A DNA stretch of 64,000 nt from CAZVYJ01 sp964631565 (GCA_964631565.1 CAZVYJ010000014.1:1-64000), one strand, 5' to 3'. Shown: positions 51,556 through 60,738, counted from the first letter of the stretch. A program made the numbers and translations. The notes: generated from the sequence alone by a model not told the origin.

Positions 51556-52113
51556 ATGGCAGAAGGTTTGATGGTGCCTAAGGAAGTGTTCTTCACCAAG
51601 GGGGTGGGAATGCACACACACAGGCTGCAGAGTTTCGAGCTTGCACTCAGACAGGCCGGCATCGCGGAATGCAACCTGGTCCGCGTATCCAGCATCCTGC
51701 CGCCGAACTGCAAAATCATCTCCAAGACTCAGGGCCTGAAGAAACTGGAGCCCGGCCAGATTACTTTCGTTGTTCTTGCCGACGCATCGACGAACGAGCC
51801 GAGCAGGCTTGTCGGCGCCGGAATCGGTCTGGCCCAGCCGGCAAAGGGAGACCAGTACGGCTATATCAGCGAGCATCACGGTTTCGGCCTGAAGGAAGAG
51901 AAGCTCGGAGACCTCGTTGAAGACATGGCCGCCACAATGCTGGCTACGACGCTGGGTATCGAGTTCAATCCCGAAACAGCCTACGACGAACGCAAGGAAA
52001 TCTACAAGATGTCCGGCAAGATAGTCCACACCCGCGCGACCGTGCAGACGGTCGAGGGCGAAAAGAACGGCCTGTGGACCACTGTAGTCGCCGCCGCGGT
52101 GTTTGTGCTGTAA
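51556..52113 (+). CDS. pdaD: pyruvoyl-dependent arginine decarboxylase
   Basis: 185 residues. Self-cleavage between the serines of VRVSSILPPNC makes the pyruvoyl group. The family is best known in archaea and in some bacteria, including PVC members and chlamydiae. Product: agmatine. ATG 51556 follows AAAGGA; the upstream frame from 51445 lacks support. The stop codon overlaps the speB start (TAATG), which supports a joint function. Confidence 0.92.
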   Translation: MAEGLMVPKEVFFTKGVGMHTHRLQSFELALRQAGIAECNLVRVSSILPPNCKIISKTQGLKKLEPGQITFVVLADASTNEPSRLVGAGIGLAQPAKGDQYGYISEHHGFGLKEEKLGDLVEDMAATMLATTLGIEFNPETAYDERKEIYKMSGKIVHTRATVQTVEGEKNGLWTTVVAAAVFVL

Positions 52114-52976
52114 TGGCTGCGAAGAACATAAATTTTCTCGGCCTGCCTCCGGAACTGTCTGACCGGGCGACTGCGAAATATGCAGTGCTGCCTGTGCCTT
52201 ACGAGGGAACCGTGTCGTATAAAACCGGCACGGCCAGGGGGCCTGCTGAAATTATCGACGCCTCCATGCAGGTCGAGTTCTACGACGAGGAGCTTCACGG
52301 CGAATTCATCGATGCCGGCGTCGCGACGCTGCCCGCCGTCAAGCCTGCTGCAACCGCAGCAGAAGAGGTCGACCGCGTCCGCGAGGCGGCCCTGGCGGTC
52401 CTGAAGGATAAAAAGTTCCTGCTGACGCTCGGCGGCGAGCACAGCATAACGACGGGACTCGTCCAGGCTGTCACAGCCGTCCACGGCAAGGTGAGCGTGC
52501 TGCAGATAGACGCCCACGCCGATCTGCGAGACACCTACGAGGGCGACAAGTTTTCCCACGCCTGCGTCATGCGGCGCGTGCTGGAAATAACCGACAGCAT
52601 CTGCCAGGTCGGCATCCGCAACTTCTCGAAGGAAGAGGCCGAAAGCTGCCCGAAGCAGGTGAAAAACTTTTTCACGCCGCGGCGCATCGAAGACGAGCCG
52701 GACTGGATCGACAAGGCCGTCGCCGCCCTCGGCGAAAAAGTCTACATCACGGTCGATATCGACGGGCTTGACCCGGCCTTCGCGCCGGGCACCGGCACGC
52801 CCGAGCCGGGCGGCATGACGTGGCGGCAGCTTACCGAACTGCTGCGGCGCGTCTGCGCGGAGCGGCAGGTCGTGTCGGCCGACATCGTCGAAGTCAGCCC
52901 GATACCGCCTAACCACGTAACCGAGTTCCTGGCGGCCAGGCTGGGCTACAAAATAATCGCCTACACGCAGCTTTAG
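52113..52976 (+). CDS. speB: agmatinase (ureohydrolase family)
   Basis: 287 residues. Metal-site motifs are GGEHSIT, DAHADLRDTY and DIDGLDPAFAPGTGTPEPGG. It converts agmatine to putrescine and urea. It starts at ATG 52113, overlapping the pdaD stop by one base, so the pair makes a complete arginine-to-putrescine route. Confidence 0.93.
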   Translation: MAAKNINFLGLPPELSDRATAKYAVLPVPYEGTVSYKTGTARGPAEIIDASMQVEFYDEELHGEFIDAGVATLPAVKPAATAAEEVDRVREAALAVLKDKKFLLTLGGEHSITTGLVQAVTAVHGKVSVLQIDAHADLRDTYEGDKFSHACVMRRVLEITDSICQVGIRNFSKEEAESCPKQVKNFFTPRRIEDEPDWIDKAVAALGEKVYITVDIDGLDPAFAPGTGTPEPGGMTWRQLTELLRRVCAERQVVSADIVEVSPIPPNHVTEFLAARLGYKIIAYTQL

Positions 52977-53035
52977 ACACCGGCGTTATTGTTCCGTATT
53001 GCGAATTTACGCCCGCCGGCCTACCATGACGTCCG

Positions 53036-54013
53036 ATGTGCAATCACGCCAGTGACAAAACGGGCAAAACGTACAGAAAACGCGGCGTTTTTACCGCCGA
53101 AGTGCTGGCCGGCAGAAAGCTGTGCGACGAGCATTTTCTGCTGACGCTCGGCGTCGCAAATTTCCCGCCGTCATGCTCGGGTCAGTTCGTGCAGCTTCAG
53201 TGCCGTCCGCCTTCCGAACAGGCCGACAGGCTGGAAGACGATTGGTCCGAAGGCAAACCGCCGCATCTTTCCCAGCCGGAACTGCTCGGCAAGGAGCCTT
53301 TCCTTCGCCGGCCGTTCAGTTTGGCCGGAGTACGCAGAAAAAACAGGCGGGTCGAGATGGACGTCATCTACCGTGTCGTCGGGGCAGGTACGAACTGGCT
53401 GACCGGCGTGAAGGCGGGCGAGCGGCTCAGTGTTCTCGGGCCGCTCGGCAACGGGTTCAGAATCAATCCGGACAAGCCCTATGCTGCGGTTATCGGCGGC
53501 GGAGTCGGCATTCCGCCGATGATTTATCTCGCCGAGGCACTCGCCGCAGCCGGCAGGAACACGGTCGCTTTTGCGGGCGTGCGAACAAAAAATCTGCTGC
53601 CGCTTACACTGTGCGGCGATGCGTCTGCAGCCTCACCCGCGATGTGCACAAAAGAATTCGCCGCTCACAACACGCCGACGGTCATCGCCACCGACGACGG
53701 CTCGCTGGGCTTCGCCGGGTTCGCCGCACAGGCCTTTAAGCAGTGGCTGGACAAATCAGCCGTGCCGGCCGACAAGCTTGTCGTCTACAGCTGCGGCCCG
53801 GAGGCGATGATGAAAACGGTGGGGGATATCTGCGTATCGCGCGACATCGAATGCCAGCTCGCGCTCGAGCGTCACATGGCCTGCGGCATGGGAACCTGCC
53901 AGTCGTGCATCGTCAAAATCCGCGACGAAAGCGATGCACAAAAAGGCTGGTCCTACAAGCTCTGCTGCACAGACGGACCGGTCTTCAACGCCGAAGATAT
54001 CATCTGGGATTAG
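53036..54013 (+). CDS. dihydroorotate dehydrogenase electron-transfer subunit (PyrK-like)
   Basis: 325 residues. Flavin-binding FLRRPFSLAGV, the nucleotide-binding VIGGGVGIPPMIYLAEAL and the C-terminal [2Fe-2S] region CGMGTCQSCIVK with a later CCTDGPVF place it in the PyrK family. pyrD is not adjacent, so another partner is possible. An insert near residues 70-90 (DDWSEGKPPHL) is unusual. The stop codon lies 2 bases before the left inverted repeat of the GxxExxY element. Confidence 0.88.
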   Translation: MCNHASDKTGKTYRKRGVFTAEVLAGRKLCDEHFLLTLGVANFPPSCSGQFVQLQCRPPSEQADRLEDDWSEGKPPHLSQPELLGKEPFLRRPFSLAGVRRKNRRVEMDVIYRVVGAGTNWLTGVKAGERLSVLGPLGNGFRINPDKPYAAVIGGGVGIPPMIYLAEALAAAGRNTVAFAGVRTKNLLPLTLCGDASAASPAMCTKEFAAHNTPTVIATDDGSLGFAGFAAQAFKQWLDKSAVPADKLVVYSCGPEAMMKTVGDICVSRDIECQLALERHMACGMGTCQSCIVKIRDESDAQKGWSYKLCCTDGPVFNAEDIIWD

Positions 54014-54015
54014 CT

Positions 54016-54048
54016 GTATAGCCGCAGAGGTCGCAGGGGTCGCTGAGG
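54016..54048. repeat. left inverted repeat
   Basis: Begins GTATAGCCGCAGAGGTCGCA, with three differences from the right copy (positions 22, 25 and 29 of the repeat). Confidence 0.85.
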
Positions 54049-54078
54049 GAGAATATATATAAAAGAAAGGGGTATAAG

Positions 54079-54480
54079 ATGGGGCAGTTCGACTCGAGAG
54101 CGTATCCGCATTCGGAACTTACCAAGTCAATTATCGGCGCTGCGATGAAAGTTCATACTGCACTTGGTCCTGGGTTTCTGGAAAAAATATATGAAAATGC
54201 ACTCTTGCGCGAATTGGCCGCCTCGGGTCTGCCGGTCAGACAGCAGGTGAAATATCCTGTTTTCTACGGAGATTACCAGGTCGGCGGGCATGTCCTCGAC
54301 CTTGTCGTGGCTGACAAGGTTTATGTCGAACTCAAGTGCAAGGCGTTAACTTCGCTGGAGACGGCTCAGGCGGTTTCAGGCCTGAAGGCCAGCGGCTTGG
54401 AAGTATGCCTGCTGGTGAATTTCAACGTTGACCATCTTAGAGACGGAATACAACGTGTTGTTCGTTCAACCCCGACATGA
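54079..54480 (+). CDS. GxxExxY protein
   Basis: 133 residues. The family signature GPGFLEKIYE is present after IIGAAMKVHTALGPG. A PD-(D/E)xK-like core may be formed by the segment VLDLVVADKVYVELKCKAL, in which D, E and K are spaced as in nuclease cores; this is an inference. The family's function is not established. AAAGGGG lies upstream of ATG 54079. The gene lies inside the inverted repeats at 54016-54550, and its base composition is close to the surrounding genes. Confidence 0.88.
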   Translation: MGQFDSRAYPHSELTKSIIGAAMKVHTALGPGFLEKIYENALLRELAASGLPVRQQVKYPVFYGDYQVGGHVLDLVVADKVYVELKCKALTSLETAQAVSGLKASGLEVCLLVNFNVDHLRDGIQRVVRSTPT

Positions 54481-54517
54481 CACTGAGTTGAAACTCATTT
54501 TGTAAGTATATAAAAAA

Positions 54518-54550
54518 CCTCTGCGTCCTCTGCGACCTCTGCGGCTATAC
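54518..54550. repeat. right inverted repeat
   Basis: Read on the minus strand it begins GTATAGCCGCAGAGGTCGCA. It includes CTA at 54545-54547, the stop codon of the radical SAM gene. Confidence 0.85.
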
Positions 54551-56335
54551 CCCGGAGTTCAATGCTTCTTTCATCTCAGCATATTGTTTTGCGAGGTATT
54601 CTTCGCTGCGGCAGCAGGCGATGTGCGACCATGGCAAAGGTGCGCCGACGGGGAGTTCCCTGGCGATGAAGTCGGCCGGTTTCAAACCGGTCTGCTCGAA
54701 GGCTGCGAGCCATTTTTTGTAATCGAAATGCTCGTTCCACTCGTCCATGCGTGCGCCGTTTCGCCATGCTGCCTCGATTATGTCGCCGACGCGCCGGTCG
54801 CCGCGGCAGAGCATGCCTTCCAGCAGGCTTCGCTCGATGTGGTGGAACTTGAAGCTCACGGCTGACCGCTGCGACATGTCGCGCAGGCGGTTGCGGACCG
54901 ACCAGTAATATTCCTCGTCGTGCATCGCCGCCCACTGCATCGGCGTGTGCGGCTTGGGCACGAACCACGAAACGCTGGCGGATATCGAGCCAGGCTGGCC
55001 CATGGCGGTCCGGCCGGTCATGGAGAGCTTTTTGCACAGGTGGAAAATCGCATCGATGTCTTCTTTGGTTTCGCCCGGCAGCCCGGCCATGAAGTAAACC
55101 TTCACCCGCCGCCAGCCCGCTTCGTAGGCTGCCTGCACGCCGGCGAGCATGTCCTCGTCGGTGATGGGCTTGTGGATGGCCTTTCGCAGCCTTTCAGTGG
55201 CGGCTTCGGCGGCGATGGTCAGCCCGGCCTTCCGCACGGCGGAAGTGAGCTTCGGCAGATGCCTGAGCTGGCTGCCTACTCGAAGAGACGGCAGCGATAT
55301 CGAAACGTGGCGCGGCGCGAACTCGGCGTTGAGCGTGTCGATAAGCTCGTCGAGCTTCGGATAGTCGCTGGTCGACAGGCTCAGCAGCGAGATTTCGCGG
55401 TAGCCGGTGGCGTCGAGCGCCTTGCGGGCGGCGGCGACGATTTCGTCTATCGGCCTGATGCGGACCGGCAGGCGGCAGTAGCCGGCCTGGCAGAAGCGGC
55501 AGCCGTTCGGGCAGCCGCGCATTATCTCTATGACCACGCGGTCGTGCACCGCCTCCGACAGCGGCACGAGCGGGCATGTTATAGCGGGGGAATCAGACAG
55601 GTTTTTTATCGCGGCGTGGACGATTTTTTCCGGTACGTCGTCGCGCAGGCGGCTCAGGCCCGCGAACGCTCCGTCAGAGTAATTCGGCTGGTAGAATCGC
55701 GGGGCGTAAGCGGACGGAATCTGCTTCGCGGCAGCCAGTATGATTTCCTCCCGCGACGCGCCGGAGCGTTTCATCTGGCGGATTATTTCAACGAGCTGAG
55801 CGAGCGGCTGCTCGCCGTCGCCGGCGATTATCAGGTCGAAGAAGTCGGCCACCGGCTCGGGGCTGTCGGCCATCGCGTCGCCGGCGATTACCAGCGGGGC
55901 GTTTTCGCCGCGGCCGGTGCTGCGGAGGGCCACGCCGGCAAGGTCCAGCATGGTCAGCACGTTCGTCGCGCACATTTCATGCGCCAGCGAGAAGGCCAGC
56001 ACATCGAAGTCGCCGACGGCGCAGCGGCTCTCCCAGCCGAACAGCGGAATGTCGCGGTCGCGCATCGCCTGCTCGACGTCCGGGTGCGGGCAATATGTGC
56101 GGTCGCAGGCGACGCCGTCGATATCGTTGAGCATGTGGTAAAGCAGCTGGCTGCCGAGGTGCGATATGCCTATGCCGTACGCGTCAGGGAAGGCCATCGC
56201 CACGGTTACTTCGGCGGCCGACACGTCGCCGCATCGCCGGTTTATCTCCAGGCCCACGTATTCGCCCGGCCTTCTTATGCGGGGCAGCAGGTCGGAGCTT
56301 ATTCGTTCCGCGAGATTTCTTATGTTCTGAACCAT
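54545..56335 (-). CDS. B12-binding-type radical SAM protein (TIGR03960-like)
   Basis: 596 residues. An N-terminal B12-binding-like domain (VTVAMAFPDAYGIGISHLGSQLLYHMLN) is followed by the radical SAM motif CPNGCRFC in RGCPNGCRFCQAGYCR. The middle and end (KVYFMAGLPGETKED, SWFVPKPHTPMQW) match the TIGR03960 family of unknown function. It is often found fused or next to a DUF2344 protein; no such neighbour is here. The last codons come from the right inverted repeat (GGG GTA TAG). The start is ATG 56335. Confidence 0.88.
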   Translation of the reverse strand: MVQNIRNLAERISSDLLPRIRRPGEYVGLEINRRCGDVSAAEVTVAMAFPDAYGIGISHLGSQLLYHMLNDIDGVACDRTYCPHPDVEQAMRDRDIPLFGWESRCAVGDFDVLAFSLAHEMCATNVLTMLDLAGVALRSTGRGENAPLVIAGDAMADSPEPVADFFDLIIAGDGEQPLAQLVEIIRQMKRSGASREEIILAAAKQIPSAYAPRFYQPNYSDGAFAGLSRLRDDVPEKIVHAAIKNLSDSPAITCPLVPLSEAVHDRVVIEIMRGCPNGCRFCQAGYCRLPVRIRPIDEIVAAARKALDATGYREISLLSLSTSDYPKLDELIDTLNAEFAPRHVSISLPSLRVGSQLRHLPKLTSAVRKAGLTIAAEAATERLRKAIHKPITDEDMLAGVQAAYEAGWRRVKVYFMAGLPGETKEDIDAIFHLCKKLSMTGRTAMGQPGSISASVSWFVPKPHTPMQWAAMHDEEYYWSVRNRLRDMSQRSAVSFKFHHIERSLLEGMLCRGDRRVGDIIEAAWRNGARMDEWNEHFDYKKWLAAFEQTGLKPADFIARELPVGAPLPWSHIACCRSEEYLAKQYAEMKEALNSGV

Positions 56336-56465
56336 TGACGCTTTCTGTGTACAGTATGTGATTGTACGCGAATTTCACGATGCTATCATAGAGCAGGCGT
56401 CGGCCGGGCGGAAGCGGCATGATTCGCCGGGCGGAAAATCTCAGTCATCGGAAGCGGGAAACAAA

Positions 56466-56879
56466 ATGAAGACTCTTACCGAGTACGTCACGTTCAATAC
56501 GAAAAAGCATCGCGAATACGTTCTTATGACCGACCGCGTCGCCGACGTGGTCGAGCGGTCCGGCATAAAGGAGGGCATGGTGCTGGTTTCTGCGATGCAC
56601 ATCACGGCCGGCGTTTTCGTGAACGACGCCGAGAGCGGGCTGCTGGCCGACATCGACGAGTGGCTGGAGGGCCTGGCGCCGTATCGCGACGACTACCGCC
56701 ACCACCGCACGGGCGAGGTCAACGGCGACTCGCATCTGAAAAACCTCCTTGTTCATCATCAGGTGATTCTGCCGATAACAGACGGCAGGCTGGACCTCGG
56801 CCCCTGGCAGCAGGTTTACTACGCCGAGTTCGACGGGCAGAGGCCCAAGCGACTTATCATAAAAGCCATGGGAGAATAG
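56466..56879 (+). CDS. YjbQ/UPF0047 family protein
   Basis: 137 residues. Conserved features are VSAMHITAGVFVNDAE, LLVHHQVILPITDGRLDLGPWQQVYYAEFDG and the residues near NGDSHLKN. YjbQ has been described as having secondary thiamine-phosphate synthase activity. ATG 56466 is preceded by GGAAGCGGG; the upstream frame to 56358 has no support. The next gene begins 2 bases after its stop. Confidence 0.9.
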   Translation: MKTLTEYVTFNTKKHREYVLMTDRVADVVERSGIKEGMVLVSAMHITAGVFVNDAESGLLADIDEWLEGLAPYRDDYRHHRTGEVNGDSHLKNLLVHHQVILPITDGRLDLGPWQQVYYAEFDGQRPKRLIIKAMGE

Positions 56880-56881
56880 TC

Positions 56882-57388
56882 ATGAGCATCACCTTTCGAT
56901 GCGAACACTGCCGCAAGGAAGTGCAGGCCCCCGATGATGCCGCCGGCAAGCGGGGCAAGTGCCCGTACTGTAAGCAGAGCAACTACATTCCGCAGCCTGT
57001 TTCCGAAGATGAACTGCTTCCGCTGGCGCCGCTGGACGAGGAAGAAGAACGCCGTACCGCCAGGGAAGTTGAGCAATTGCGAAGGCAGGAAAGCGAACTG
57101 ATAGCCGAAATGGGCGGCAGCGGCGAGGAGGCCGTTCCGCTCGAACATCGCGAAGAGGTCAAGGCCGAGGATGTGCATCATCATGTCGTCAACTACTGCC
57201 TCGACATGGCGAGCAGCAGGCTTGAGCGGGCCGAGACGCACGTTCGCGAGCTGAAAAAATTCGGCGCCGCGGGCAGGGAGGCTGTGGGGGATTTTCTGTC
57301 CGGAAGGGTGATCGAACCGGCACTCGATATTATCCCGCGGGAACTGCTGAACGGGCTTCTGACACAATTGAACAGCAGCCTGAAATAA
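56882..57388 (+). CDS. small zinc-ribbon protein, unknown
   Basis: 168 residues. The N-terminus has four cysteines (C7, C10, C27, C30) in FRCEHCRKEV and GKCPYCKQ, forming a zinc ribbon. An acidic coiled segment (EEEERRTAREVEQLRRQ) follows, then a helical C-terminal half (DMASSRLERAETHVRELKKF). It may be a planctomycete-type regulator, but I cannot name the family. It starts 2 bases after the YjbQ gene and is likely translated with it. Confidence 0.7.
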   Translation: MSITFRCEHCRKEVQAPDDAAGKRGKCPYCKQSNYIPQPVSEDELLPLAPLDEEEERRTAREVEQLRRQESELIAEMGGSGEEAVPLEHREEVKAEDVHHHVVNYCLDMASSRLERAETHVRELKKFGAAGREAVGDFLSGRVIEPALDIIPRELLNGLLTQLNSSLK

Positions 57389-57406
57389 ACCTGCAGACAA
57401 TATATG

Positions 57407-57446
57407 AATAAAAAGCGGCTGCCGGTCGAACTGGCCGACAGCCGCC
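57407..57446 (-). terminator. terminator after the 621-residue gene
   Basis: On the minus strand a GC-rich stem GGCGGCTG ... CAGCCGC with inner pairs is followed by TTTTTATT. The stem could also stop transcription from the plus side. Confidence 0.75.
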
Positions 57447-57474
57447 TTGTTATGCTTGCGTATGTGCGAACGGC

Positions 57475-59340
57475 TTAGAAATCTTCGCCTTCGTCCATTG
57501 GGCTGCCGTCGTCGCCGTTATCGTACTGTTCCTGCTTTTGCTGCTGGACCTTCTTGTATGCATCAATGCATTCTTTCACCAGTGTAGTCGGCACGAATGC
57601 TACCAGATGCGTTGACGTGCCTTCCACTGCGACGCCGACGGCCAGCGGCGTCTGGCAGGTAATCTCGAACGGCAGTATATTCTGGCCCATCGACGCTTCC
57701 ATTATGCCGCCGACTGTCTTGAACAGATTGCCGGCGTTGCCCATGAAGAGGAAGCATGCGTTCTTGGGCATGTGCTCCAGCGATTTCCTGACGTCCTCGT
57801 TGGCCAGCACCGATCCCTTGCCCTGCCTGACCGTTTCGAGCGCCTTTTCCATGTAGGCTGTCGCGCCGCCGAAGGTCAATACGACGGTGTTCTTGTCCGG
57901 AGATGCGACCAGGATTCGCATCTTGTCTTCGCCGATAATCTTGACCATCATATTTCGTTCTTCGTCGCTCATGCTCTCCATTTTCGGATTCGTGATGCTG
58001 ATGGCGTCAATTTTCATATCGCCTATGGTTTCCACGCCTTCGTCATAGGAAACCACCGTTTCGGCGGCGGTGTCGCTGGCGGCCTGGAAAGTAATAACCT
58101 CCGCGGCGAAAGCGGCGGTTTCGGCGAGCAGCTTCCTGGTCTTGTCGGCGTCTTTGCAGTCGATGACGAGGGTCAGGCCGATAAGACTGGAGTCCTGAAC
58201 GCCCTGGCCTGCGACAAACTGCATGCCGTTGACTTCCTCGGTCCACTCTTCCGCGAGTTTTTCTGCCTGTTCGGCCTGCTCTTCCTCGAGCTTCATGTTT
58301 TTGATGGCGGATTTGATAGACGACTGAACATCAAAGACTGTGGTGTCGCTCTGGCCGCCTGCGCCGATGGCTATGAAGTATGACATATCGGGCACGCGGC
58401 TCAGCAGGGGGGCGGAAGGCGCCTTGAATGCAGCCAGCGCCTTGCCGAAGTCGCTGTCGGGCGTCCAGTCGCAGATGCCGTCGAATACCACGCCCTCATC
58501 CGTAATACGCCCGGTGAGGCAGAACGCATCAAGCTGGGAAATGATATCCTTGCTTGCGGTCAGGGCTGTCGCGAACATTTTCTCCTGCTGCGACACATAC
58601 TCGCTGGTTTCGGTCTTTTTCTCCTGCGCTTTTTCGTAAGCCTTTATCATTCCGGAGAAGATAGGCCCGGCGACGCGCATGTTGATGTATATGGAGATGT
58701 CCGACTTTTCAAACAGCTCGATCTGCTTTTTGGTCAGTTCCTTGTCGGCGGCCTTGACCTTGGCTTCCAGAACAGCCTGGAGAGCCTCTTTCATCGGACT
58801 GAGCATAACGTAGTCGCCGCACTGGGCGGCCATCATTTCGCCCATCGGCATCGTCAGTTTTGTGTAATCGCCGTCTTTCTCCGGCGTATAGCCGCCGAAT
58901 ACTTCTTCCACACTGCTGCCCGGAATAAACGCCACGAAGGGAAGTTTCTCGGGCATCTTGTCGTCTTCGACGGCCTGGGGCAGATTGATTTCAAACTGTT
59001 CGGGATCGAGCATCATGATTATGACGCCGCCGTTGGGGTTGAACCCTTCGCCGAACCTGGCCGACATCTTGAGCAGATCCATCAGGGCGCCGGGCGATTG
59101 CTCAAGGTCCATGTTCATCAGCTCATCCGCGCCGATATCCGCGAGATATTTTTCGACGTGCTTGATTGTGACTTCGAGGTTGTTGGTGGCGATGAAGCCC
59201 ATCGTCCCGGCCGGAATGTATTTAATGAACGATTCCGCCATGGGCTTTGGCGGCGCCTCTGTTTTTGCATCCTGGGCGAAGGCTCCGGCGGCCAAAACTG
59301 ATACGCACACGGAAATCATGAAAATGCGAAACGCTGACAT
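57475..59340 (-). CDS. secreted protein of unknown function (DUF3352-like)
   Basis: 621 residues. A signal peptide (IFMISVCVSVLAAGAFAQ) precedes a long domain with segments such as AESFIKYIPAGTMGFIATNN and GVAVEGTSTHLVAFVPTTL. I suspect DUF3352, but the link is weak. Methionine- and acid-rich helices fill the middle. AAGGAG precedes ATG 59340. The C-terminus is acidic and Gln-rich (QQQKQEQYD). It stands alone between a convergent zinc-ribbon gene and divergent hpt. Confidence 0.65.
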   Translation of the reverse strand: MSAFRIFMISVCVSVLAAGAFAQDAKTEAPPKPMAESFIKYIPAGTMGFIATNNLEVTIKHVEKYLADIGADELMNMDLEQSPGALMDLLKMSARFGEGFNPNGGVIIMMLDPEQFEINLPQAVEDDKMPEKLPFVAFIPGSSVEEVFGGYTPEKDGDYTKLTMPMGEMMAAQCGDYVMLSPMKEALQAVLEAKVKAADKELTKKQIELFEKSDISIYINMRVAGPIFSGMIKAYEKAQEKKTETSEYVSQQEKMFATALTASKDIISQLDAFCLTGRITDEGVVFDGICDWTPDSDFGKALAAFKAPSAPLLSRVPDMSYFIAIGAGGQSDTTVFDVQSSIKSAIKNMKLEEEQAEQAEKLAEEWTEEVNGMQFVAGQGVQDSSLIGLTLVIDCKDADKTRKLLAETAAFAAEVITFQAASDTAAETVVSYDEGVETIGDMKIDAISITNPKMESMSDEERNMMVKIIGEDKMRILVASPDKNTVVLTFGGATAYMEKALETVRQGKGSVLANEDVRKSLEHMPKNACFLFMGNAGNLFKTVGGIMEASMGQNILPFEITCQTPLAVGVAVEGTSTHLVAFVPTTLVKECIDAYKKVQQQKQEQYDNGDDGSPMDEGEDF

Positions 59341-59612
59341 TTTGACTCTCCTTAAATTAAAAACATTCAATATTGTTTTTGGGGGCGAGGAAAAACCTTC
59401 AAAGCATAATACGTACCGGGTCGAAGCAATTCAATGCTATCCGGTTGTCTATCTGCAGCAACTTTTTATGTTCTGACACGCCTCCGTGGGCGAGGTGAGT
59501 ATATTTTCAGCGGCTCCGGCGCCTTTTGTGGAGATTGCATTCATCCGCTTGCACAGGTACGATAACGGCTTGTGGCAGCTTGTGCTGCAATTTCAGCTGA
59601 ATCGGGCAACCT

Positions 59613-60200
59613 ATGGAAGTTCACGGCAAATCTTCGCAGGACAGCCACCCTGAAGTGGGGCAGGTGCTTATCACGCGTCAGCAGATATCGCGACGGGTGG
59701 AAGTGCTGGCCGCGGAAATAGCCGAGTATTATCGGGGTATGGAACTCACTGTGGTAGCCGTGCTTACCGGTTCGCTGGTTTTTCTGGCCGATCTTATCCG
59801 TCGCCTGCCGCTGAAAATGCGGATTAATGCGATTTCCGCCAGCTCATATCCGGGTAAGTCCACAGATTCACAGATGTTGGAATTGTCGCTGCCGGCGGAA
59901 TTCGACCTGGCGGGCAGAAACGTGCTCCTGCTGGACGACATACTGGACAGCGGGCAGACCATTGCCGCCGTTATGAACGAGCTGGCCGGCCATGGGCCTG
60001 CAAGCCTGCGCAGCTGCGTGCTGCTTCGCAAACTTCGCCCGGACATAAGCGGACGAATCAAGCCGGACTATGTCGGCTTTGACGTGCCGCATAAGTTTGT
60101 CGTCGGCTACGGCCTGGATTACGATAATTTTTATCGCAACCTTCCGGACATCTGCGTGCTGCGCGAATCGTCCCGGTCGGCCGAAAGGGGGTCGCCATGA
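59613..60200 (+). CDS. hpt: hypoxanthine phosphoribosyltransferase family
   Basis: 195 residues. The PRPP-binding motif LLLDDILDSGQT is diagnostic, with VAVLTGSLVFLADLIR and the late KFVVGYGLDYDNFYRN. It salvages hypoxanthine or guanine to nucleotides. ATG 59613 is used, about 10 residues longer than usual at the N-terminus. Its stop overlaps the start of the next gene (ATGA at 60197-60200). The 272 bases upstream of it (59341-59612) show nothing clear. Confidence 0.92.
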   Translation: MEVHGKSSQDSHPEVGQVLITRQQISRRVEVLAAEIAEYYRGMELTVVAVLTGSLVFLADLIRRLPLKMRINAISASSYPGKSTDSQMLELSLPAEFDLAGRNVLLLDDILDSGQTIAAVMNELAGHGPASLRSCVLLRKLRPDISGRIKPDYVGFDVPHKFVVGYGLDYDNFYRNLPDICVLRESSRSAERGSP

Positions 60201-60724
60201 CGCCTTCCGCCGAACCCGCAAATGCCGCCGCCGAACGGGTGCTGCTGCCGGAACGTGTTCTGGACGAGGGCGAAATAGTCATCCTCGCGATGAAGCCCAG
60301 CGCATGGTTCGTGCTGATAATATCCTGGCCGGTGCTCTTGGTCGCCGCCCTGATCGCGGCGGCCGGCCTGTTCGCAGGGGAAATAATGCATCTGTCCGGC
60401 GAGACCATCGCGCTGCTGGCGTTCGCGGCGGTGTGCATCAGAATAATTGTAGCGTCGCTGCAGTGGATGAGCCGCCTCTACGTGCTGACGAACCTGAGGT
60501 TGATGCGCATAAGCGGAATGATTCGCCCCGATGTGTTCGCATGCCCGCTGAGAAAAATCCGCGATGTGCAGCTGCAGGCGATTCACGGGGAGCAGATGCT
60601 CGGACTCGGCAGCCTGTTTTTCAGCATCGACAGCGAGCAGACGCCCGAATCAAGCTGGACCAATATCTCTCACCCGGAAGATGTGCTCAAAACCGTAAAA
60701 CAGGCTATCAGCAAGGCGCCTTGA
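60197..60724 (+). CDS. bPH (DUF304) domain membrane protein
   Basis: 175 residues. Two membrane helices (WFVLIISWPVLLVAALIAAAG; IALLAFAAVCIRIIVASL) are followed by a PH-like segment (YVLTNLRLMRISGMIRPDV, PLRKIRDVQL). The domain family is common and of general unknown function. It overlaps the hpt stop. It ends 14 bases before the convergent YbaK-like gene. Confidence 0.85.
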   Translation: MTPSAEPANAAAERVLLPERVLDEGEIVILAMKPSAWFVLIISWPVLLVAALIAAAGLFAGEIMHLSGETIALLAFAAVCIRIIVASLQWMSRLYVLTNLRLMRISGMIRPDVFACPLRKIRDVQLQAIHGEQMLGLGSLFFSIDSEQTPESSWTNISHPEDVLKTVKQAISKAP

Positions 60725-60738
60725 TGCGCGAACCGTGC

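Larger units (their letters stand above)
54016..54550. mobile_element. putative element: GxxExxY gene between inverted repeats
   Basis: Inverted repeats at 54016-54048 and 54518-54550 match at 30 of 33 positions; both begin, in element orientation, GTATAGCCGCAGAGG. The left copy abuts the pyrK-like stop and the right copy includes the stop codon of the radical SAM gene. The only gene inside is the GxxExxY gene. No transposase is present. I recall similar GCAGAGG-type repeats beside GxxExxY genes in other genomes. Confidence 0.6.
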
